Below, piece after piece: positions 62,789 to 64,000 of a stretch of 64,000 nt of DNA. The notes beneath the pieces were generated by a model. That model had not been told where the DNA came from. It saw only the letters and a program-made list of their open reading frames with translations, and did not search any database. The stretch comes from Pseudomonas sp. IPO3778 (lineage in GTDB: Bacteria > Pseudomonadota > Gammaproteobacteria > Pseudomonadales > Pseudomonadaceae): positions 50,710 to 114,709 of the forward strand of contig NZ_JACARC010000047.1 in the NCBI RefSeq assembly GCF_013386825.1, read 5' to 3'. Every line of letters begins with the position of its first letter. Positions within the stretch are counted from its first letter, which is position 1. A program made the position numbers and the translations under genes.

Positions 62789-63040
62789 TTAAAATACCCA
62801 TCGCTGGGTCTGATGTTGTTCGCTCAGTTGCTGAAACGGTGAGCTGGCGAAGCCCATGCCGTTACCGGGCTCACTCAAGGTTTGACGCTCATCGAACGGC
62901 GTAGGCGTTACCGGTTTGGATGCGCCCACCGTTTCCGTTCCCAGGGTCGCCGCCATGATCACCAATACCAGTCGCCCCCATACATTGACCTTCTCCAGAA
63001 CGCTCACACGTCTCGAAACAGCATAAAACCAGATTGCCAT
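62789..63040 (-). CDS. small protein with N-terminal membrane segment (possible exported peptide)
   Basis: An 83-residue frame with a basic N-terminus, a hydrophobic segment (about 20-38, VWGRLVLVIMAATLG) and a possible cleavage site near ETVGA-SK. The remaining 43 residues are polar and rich in Gln, Ser and Pro. AAGGA lies just before the ATG, with narrow spacing. I recognise no family. Its place between the FecR gene and the divergent response regulator suggests it belongs to the module. Confidence 0.5.
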   Translation of the reverse strand: MAIWFYAVSRRVSVLEKVNVWGRLVLVIMAATLGTETVGASKPVTPTPFDERQTLSEPGNGMGFASSPFQQLSEQHQTQRWVF

Positions 63041-63135
63041 TGATCCTTTTCCTGAAGGTCACGAGCCGGTATCTTCCCAGCGTGGGTATCGACGATTTGC
63101 AAAGGCTTACGGCCATTTGATATCAGCGTACCGAG

Positions 63136-63178
63136 AGATTCAGAGGGCCTGAGAATCTGGCCATAATTGTTCAGATTC
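63136..63178. promoter_or_regulatory. putative operator of the response regulator gene
   Basis: GAATCTG (63153-63159) and CAGATTC (63172-63178) form a dyad with a 12-bp spacer. A third half-site AGATTC lies at 63136-63141. The right half is part of TTGTTCAGATT, repeated at 62769. All lie 36-78 nt upstream of the response regulator ATG. Confidence 0.5.
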
Positions 63179-63213
63179 ACTGCTCGAATTCTTCAATAAG
63201 AAAGGACCCTGCC

Positions 63214-63936
63214 ATGCGTGTCGCAATACTGGATGACGAGCCTGCTGAACTGCAGCGGGTGGAACAGACACTGCGACAAATCCCCACCGCTGCGGATCAG
63301 CCATGGACTCTGCACTGCTTCGAGCGTGGAGAAGACCTGCTGCGCCAACTGCGCCGAGAGACCTTTGACCTGTTGATACTTGACTGGCAACTGCCCGACC
63401 TCAGTGGCCTTGCATTGCTGCGCTGGACCCGCGAGCACATGGACGCACCGCCCGCCGCCATCATGCTCACCAGCCGCGATGCCGAGAGCGACATCGTCCA
63501 GGCGTTGAACAGTGGGGCGGATGATTACGTCAGCAAACCGTTTCGTCCCAACGAGCTGAAGGCACGGGTCAATGCTGTGCTGCGCCGTCACGGACTGCAA
63601 AAGTCCGCGGCCAGTGAAGTGCTGACGTTCAACGACCTGACGTTCGATGATGCCGAACTCACGGTGAGTAGGGCTGGCAGCCCCATCAGCCTGACAGAGC
63701 GTGAATACCGTTTGGCTCGGTGCCTGTTCGAAAACCTGGCACGTCCGCTGTCTCGGGAATATCTGTACGAGCGGTTCTGGTCCCATGAAGAAATGGTGTC
63801 GTCACGGCCGCTGGATACGCATATCTACCGGCTGCGGAATAAGCTGGGGCTGACGGCGGATCGGGGTTGGCAATTGCTGACTATCTACGGGTATGGGTAT
63901 CGGTTGGAGAGTGTGACAACAGCCTCTGAAGATTGA
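63214..63936 (+). CDS. OmpR-family response regulator
   Basis: A 240-residue regulator. The receiver (1-120) has D7/D8, phospho-acceptor D57 (LILDWQLPD), T86 and K108 (YVSKPF). A winged-helix DNA-binding domain (about 135-230) includes LTEREYRLARCLFENLARPLS and DTHIYRLRNKLGL. AAAGGA lies 7 nt before the ATG. Divergent from the FecR-kinase unit, its likely cognate. Confidence 0.93.
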   Translation: MRVAILDDEPAELQRVEQTLRQIPTAADQPWTLHCFERGEDLLRQLRRETFDLLILDWQLPDLSGLALLRWTREHMDAPPAAIMLTSRDAESDIVQALNSGADDYVSKPFRPNELKARVNAVLRRHGLQKSAASEVLTFNDLTFDDAELTVSRAGSPISLTEREYRLARCLFENLARPLSREYLYERFWSHEEMVSSRPLDTHIYRLRNKLGLTADRGWQLLTIYGYGYRLESVTTASED

Positions 63937-63938
63937 GA

Positions 63939-63954
63939 TGTTCCACGTGGAGCA
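63939..63954. promoter_or_regulatory. parS centromere-like site
   Basis: TGTTCCACGTGGAGCA matches the pseudomonad parS 16-mer TGTTCCACGTGGAACA at 15 of 16 positions. It lies 3 bp after the response regulator stop, outside coding sequence, in the region expected to be near oriC. ParB would bind here to organise origin segregation. Confidence 0.75.
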
Positions 63955-64000
63955 TTTATAAAACCCCGTATTCCACCCAATAAAAAAGGTTCATCACGGA

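Noticed and set aside
62889..63116. 75-codon minus-strand frame overlapping the small exported candidate
   Set aside because: It lacks a ribosome site and a signal-like N-terminus; the alternative frame at 62789-63040 is better supported.

Overview
The window is a single chromosomal stretch of a Pseudomonas, most likely of the P. fluorescens group. The gene order follows the oriC-proximal region known from P. aeruginosa PAO1 in reverse orientation: coxB-coxA-ctaG-coxC-SURF1-ctaA-cyoE-sco1, sulP/carbonic anhydrase, PA0069-type radical SAM, prlC, osmC, trpI-trpBA, betC, aroE-hemF, qor, tsaC, dprA, def-fmt-rsmB-trkA, lpxL, tag, glyQS, gmhB, plsC/hdtS. High GC, many ATGA start/stop overlaps, and REPIN-type palindromes (GTGGGAGCTGGCTTGCCTGCGAT and relatives) fit that group. 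In PAO1 gyrB and dnaA follow plsC, so oriC should lie beyond the right edge. A near-perfect parS site at the right edge and a cluster of DnaA boxes in the right 18 kb support this.

Layout. 0-2 kb: end of a methionine ABC transporter locus (metI tail, metQ), then a solo Bro-N gene with a long structured leader. 2-11 kb: the aa3 cytochrome c oxidase cluster with heme A synthesis and copper-delivery factors, mostly on the minus strand. 11-14 kb: SulP permease plus beta carbonic anhydrase. 14-19 kb: an SOS-controlled radical SAM gene and a three-subunit FAD/cytochrome gluconate-type dehydrogenase. 19-29 kb: housekeeping and stress genes (phosphatase, yheV-prlC, gamma carbonic anhydrase, HAD phosphatase, M-type aminopeptidase lipoprotein, two DUF1161 proteins, OsmC, luciferase-like oxidoreductase, dodecin, DUF883). 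29-32 kb: trpI divergent from trpBA, then an RcnB-family gene. 32-37 kb: the D-galactonate (dgo) catabolic operon. 37-42 kb: choline-O-sulfate use (LysR regulator, betC, choX) and a second SulP permease. 42-59 kb: conserved core genes for shikimate and heme synthesis, translation, DNA uptake/recombination, potassium uptake, lipid A and phospholipid acylation. 59-64 kb: a signalling module made of a CHASE2 histidine kinase, a FecR-domain exported protein, a small putative exported peptide and an OmpR-type response regulator.

How the parts work together. The oxidase cluster holds the structural subunits (coxB with a fused cytochrome c domain, ctaD, ctaE), copper insertion (ctaG, sco1, and a second Sco-like CxxxC protein), SURF1, and the heme O/A synthases. 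betC releases choline and sulfate, choX would capture choline, and the neighbouring SulP permease could handle sulfate. dgoK-dgoA-dgoD-dgoT form a full route from galactonate to pyruvate and glyceraldehyde-3-phosphate.

Points most worth a second look: (1) the leader of the Bro-N gene, where one segment can pair either with an upstream arm or with the ribosome binding site; (2) the CHASE2 kinase/FecR/response-regulator module with a dyad operator, next to a parS site; (3) a 157-bp imperfect palindrome between hemF and qor; (4) a LysM-family protein that has lost its LysM domain; (5) a LexA operator with perfect 15-bp arms. No tRNA, rRNA, CRISPR array, insertion sequence or prophage was seen.
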